Assembly (NCBI RefSeq): GCF_001428435.1
Contig: NZ_LMSO01000012.1
Coordinates: 79,968-143,967 of the forward strand
Source of the DNA: Arthrobacter sp. Soil782
GTDB taxonomy: Bacteria; Actinomycetota; Actinomycetes; Actinomycetales; Micrococcaceae
Reading direction: 5' to 3'
Length of the DNA: 64,000 bases
The notes beneath the pieces were generated by a model. It saw only the letters and a program-made list of their open reading frames with translations, was not told the DNA's origin and did not search any database. The translations under genes and the position numbers were made by a program. Below, piece after piece: positions 61,765 to 64,000 of this stretch (positions within the stretch are counted from its first letter, which is position 1; every line of letters starts with the position of its first letter).

Positions 61765-62370
61765 ATGTCATCGCACTCAGAGGTTGCGCTCCGGCTGTTG
61801 GAAGACGACATTGAGCAGGACAGCTCTGTCGGGGCTATCGATCTGGCAGCAGCGAGGTTGGCGGTGGCCGACTTGCTCCGTGCGCTCGGGCGGGACGTGA
61901 ATGATCCGCACCTCAGCGATACCCCGCGCCGCGTGACGGGCGCTTTTGAGGAAATGCTGACACCCCGGACCACCTCGTGGACTACCTTCCCGAACGACGA
62001 GGGGTACAACGACCTGGTGCTCGTAAAGAACATCCCATTCAATTCACTGTGCCAGCATCATCTGTTGCCATTCAGGGGAATCGCGCATATCGGCTATCTG
62101 CCGGGGGAACGACTTCTCGGCCTGTCGAAACTGGCGCGGGCTCTGGAGATGTTTTCACGTGACCTTCAGGTGCAGGAGCGGCTCACCAAGCAGGTGGCGG
62201 ACTGGCTGTCCGACCTGCTCAATCCGCGTGGAGTCGGTGTGGTGCTGGAGGCAGAGCACCTGTGCATGTCGTTGCGCGGTGTGCAGAGTGCCGGTACCAC
62301 TACCCGGACGGCGACGTTCTATGGCGACCTCGCAGTCGGGGGCCCGCTACGTGACCAATTTCCAAACTAA
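61765..62370 (+). CDS. folE: GTP cyclohydrolase I
   Basis: This 201-residue enzyme converts GTP to dihydroneopterin triphosphate, the first step of folate and pterin synthesis. The zinc and active-site residues are present: Cys-His-His in FNSLCQHHLLPFRGIAHIGY and Cys in EAEHLCMSLRGVQ. RDVNDPHLSDTPRRVTGAFE is the N-terminal signature. The FolE motif usually reads SMCEHH; here it is SLCQHH. The frame starts upstream at 61627, but ATG 61765 has GAGGG five bases before it. Its place beside a flavoprotein and a cysteine-rich regulator suggests a stress-linked second copy rather than the housekeeping gene (inference). Confidence 0.92.
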   Translation: MSSHSEVALRLLEDDIEQDSSVGAIDLAAARLAVADLLRALGRDVNDPHLSDTPRRVTGAFEEMLTPRTTSWTTFPNDEGYNDLVLVKNIPFNSLCQHHLLPFRGIAHIGYLPGERLLGLSKLARALEMFSRDLQVQERLTKQVADWLSDLLNPRGVGVVLEAEHLCMSLRGVQSAGTTTRTATFYGDLAVGGPLRDQFPN

Positions 62371-62441
62371 CGCTTCTGCCCAAATTAACGCTTCGTGGCA
62401 CTGCGCATTCGTACGCCACCCCACCAGAAGAGAGAGTATCC

Positions 62442-63692
62442 ATGGACAACACCAGTTTCCCGGCATCTGATGACGCAATGGTGATCATTGGGGCAGGCCT
62501 GACGGGCGCGACGGCGGCCGCAACTTTGCGCGAAGAAGGCTTCACTGGTCCTGTGGTCCTCGTTGGGGCGGAAGGTCAGGCGCCCTATCTGCGTCCGCCG
62601 CTGTCGAAGGGCTTTCTTGCCGGCAAGGAGAGCGAGGAGTCACTCCTGCCCTATCCCGAGAAGTGGTACGCAGAGAACGACGTCGAACTCCTCACCTCGG
62701 ATGAGGCGGTCAGTGTGGATCCCACCGCCCGTACTGTTGCTTTGTCGAGCGGCCGTTCGCTTTCCTATGGTCGGCTCCTGCTCGCCACGGGCGCTGTTCC
62801 CAGGCAACTTAATGTGCCAGGTACCGATCTCCAAGGGGTGTACTACTTCCGTACGAAAACAGATAGCCAGCGTCTTCACTCAGAGTTGGCAGGAGGTGGC
62901 CGTCACCTTGTGCTTATCGGTTCCGGCTGGATAGGTATGGAGGTTGCCGCAACTGCACGGGAACTCGGCAATGAGGTCACCTTGCTCGGGTTGGAAGAGG
63001 TCCCGATGAGTGCGGCGATCGGTCCCAGGCTTGGCACCGTCTTCATGGACCGTCACCGGGAAGCCGGCGTTCACTTCAGGCTGCCGGCTTCGGCGAAAGA
63101 GATCAGGGGTGACGATGCAGGCCGTGTCACTGCAGTAGTGACCGATGCGGGTGAAACCTTGTCCGCGGATCTTGTTGTGATCGCCATTGGCGTGGTGCCG
63201 CAGACGGCGCTTGCAGAGGAAGCCGGGCTTACCATCGGGAACGGTATTCAGGTCGATTCGGGGCTGCGGACCAGTGCCAAGGGCATCTTTGCAGCTGGGG
63301 ATGTGGCCAGTGCACTTCATCCTGTCACGGGTCAGTATGCCCGGAGCGAGCATTGGGCGAACGCTATTAGCGGCGGGAAAGTGGCCGCACAGTCGATGCT
63401 CGGCCGAGACGCTGTGCTGGACGACATTCCGTACTTCTACACAGACCAGTTCGATCTGGGCATGGAGTATTCCGGCTACGGTGCCCTGGCAAAAGATGCG
63501 GACGTGGTGGTCCGGGGCAGCCTCGAAGATCGTGAGTTTGTTGCCTTCTGGCTCCGCGAGGACCGGGTGGTAGCCGGCATGAACGTCAATGTGTGGGACG
63601 TGCAGGAGGAAATTCAGGATCTCATCCGGAGCGGCAAGGCTGTAGACCGGGCTGTACTCACTGATCCCGACTCGGATCTGAAGACCGCCTGA
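62442..63692 (+). CDS. Ferredoxin reductase-type FAD oxidoreductase
   Basis: This 416-residue NADH-dependent flavoprotein has FAD motif VIIGAGLTGATAAATLREEG, APYLRPPLSKGFLAG, NAD motif VLIGSGWIGMEVAATARELG, GIFAAGDVASALHPVTGQYA and the C-terminal YFYTDQFDLGMEYSGYG, matching rhodocoxin/putidaredoxin-reductase-like enzymes. These pass electrons to a ferredoxin or act on small molecules. The ATG is at 62442, 71 bases after folE, probably in the same transcript. No ferredoxin or P450 gene is adjacent. Confidence 0.9.
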   Translation: MDNTSFPASDDAMVIIGAGLTGATAAATLREEGFTGPVVLVGAEGQAPYLRPPLSKGFLAGKESEESLLPYPEKWYAENDVELLTSDEAVSVDPTARTVALSSGRSLSYGRLLLATGAVPRQLNVPGTDLQGVYYFRTKTDSQRLHSELAGGGRHLVLIGSGWIGMEVAATARELGNEVTLLGLEEVPMSAAIGPRLGTVFMDRHREAGVHFRLPASAKEIRGDDAGRVTAVVTDAGETLSADLVVIAIGVVPQTALAEEAGLTIGNGIQVDSGLRTSAKGIFAAGDVASALHPVTGQYARSEHWANAISGGKVAAQSMLGRDAVLDDIPYFYTDQFDLGMEYSGYGALAKDADVVVRGSLEDREFVAFWLREDRVVAGMNVNVWDVQEEIQDLIRSGKAVDRAVLTDPDSDLKTA

Positions 63693-63842
63693 TAGGGGAG
63701 CGGATCCGAGGGCCGCCTGATCTGGAATCGACGCCTGCCACGTGCGCTCGCGGTTCTGTCACCTCTGCCACGCGCTCGGGGCACAGTTGACTTGGCGGTG
63801 CTGCGCTCACTCAGACGCCGGCTACGGCGGCATTTCCGCTGG

Positions 63843-64000
63843 TCAGGGTGGTGCCGTGCCGGTGCTCGTAGACACGTGACTGACGGTGTCTGCGAGTTGG
63901 TCGTGGATGGCTTGTTCTACTTGCCAGTAGCGGTTGCGTCTGGGTGTTCGTTGCGGGTCGAGGTATGTCGGTGGTGTGAACCAGGGGATTCCGTGGATTG
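63843..64000 (-). CDS. DUF222/HNH endonuclease family protein, C-terminus only
   Basis: The minus-strand reading of the last 158 bases is open until the window edge and encodes GIPWFTPPTYLDPQRTPRRN, then RYWQVEQAIHDQLAD, ending VSTSTGTAPP. GIPWFTPP-YLDP followed by RNRYW is the typical C-terminal end of DUF222/HNH (13E12-repeat) proteins, which are abundant in Arthrobacter. The catalytic HNH motif would lie upstream, outside the window. The stop codon is at 63843-63845. Confidence 0.75.
   Translation of the reverse strand, partial: IHGIPWFTPPTYLDPQRTPRRNRYWQVEQAIHDQLADTVSHVSTSTGTAPP

Overview
The window is high-GC DNA with dense, short-spaced genes, many GTG starts, GAGG/AAGGA ribosome sites and several promoters whose -10 box lies only about seven bases before the start codon (leaderless genes). 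A resuscitation-promoting factor with LysM, DUF4193, DUF3817, a FAD/Fe-S lactate-type dehydrogenase and the tail of a DUF222/HNH endonuclease point to an actinobacterium, most likely Arthrobacter or a close Micrococcaceae relative. It reads as chromosome. No rRNA, tRNA, CRISPR, prophage or insertion sequence was seen.

Region by region: 1-5191 holds the 5' part of a sugar ABC permease, a glyoxalase-fold protein, a ureohydrolase/ThDP-enzyme operon and a nitronate monooxygenase. 5220-16277 is an arabinan/arabinose locus. It contains a LacI repressor, three GH43 arabinanases (secreted with an Ig-like tail, cytosolic, and lipoprotein), a GH51 arabinofuranosidase, a complete sugar ABC importer and a DUF624 protein. 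The two divergent promoters at 7866-8174 each carry the palindrome CAACGTTG at the transcription start, and between them lies an unexplained symmetric array of 10-bp elements on a 19-bp period. 16314-18478 holds small stress/redox genes. 18507-21444 (minus) is a type III polyketide synthase, methyltransferase and flavin hydroxylase operon resembling the alkylresorcinol srsABC operon of Streptomyces griseus.

21561-31189 carries two lipoproteins, the RNA-binding protein Tex, an Rpf protein with a 15-bp tandem repeat, a thioesterase, a glutathione-independent formaldehyde dehydrogenase and small DUF proteins. 31293-41467 has a UvrA paralogue lacking the UvrB-binding domain, a SWIM/SNF2 helicase, and a MarR/EamA exporter pair with twin operators. 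41567-48087 has two more MarR regulators, a spore-photoproduct-lyase-like radical SAM protein, a class I amidotransferase and a secreted phosphodiesterase. It also has two genes that have each lost an internal block while staying in frame: an SDR dehydrogenase and a haloacid-dehalogenase-like HAD.

48207-56998 is oxidative metabolism: a D-lactate-type dehydrogenase, glycerol dehydrogenase, IclR regulator, GMC oxidoreductase with a gluconate-dehydrogenase subunit 3 partner, and a zinc alcohol dehydrogenase. 57146-60833 groups a type II sulfide:quinone oxidoreductase, a TehB-like methyltransferase overlapping a CPFC thioredoxin-reductase-like flavoprotein, and a divergent XRE-cupin regulator, which may be a thiol or chalcogen handling module. 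60931-63692 has a cysteine-rich HTH regulator divergent from a GTP cyclohydrolase I and a ferredoxin-reductase-type flavoprotein. The window ends inside a DUF222/HNH gene.

All family names come from recognising motifs by eye; no database search was possible. I saw no clearly new multi-gene system. The most notable items are the symmetric array at 7978-8054, the two in-frame internal deletions, and the promoter/operator architectures.
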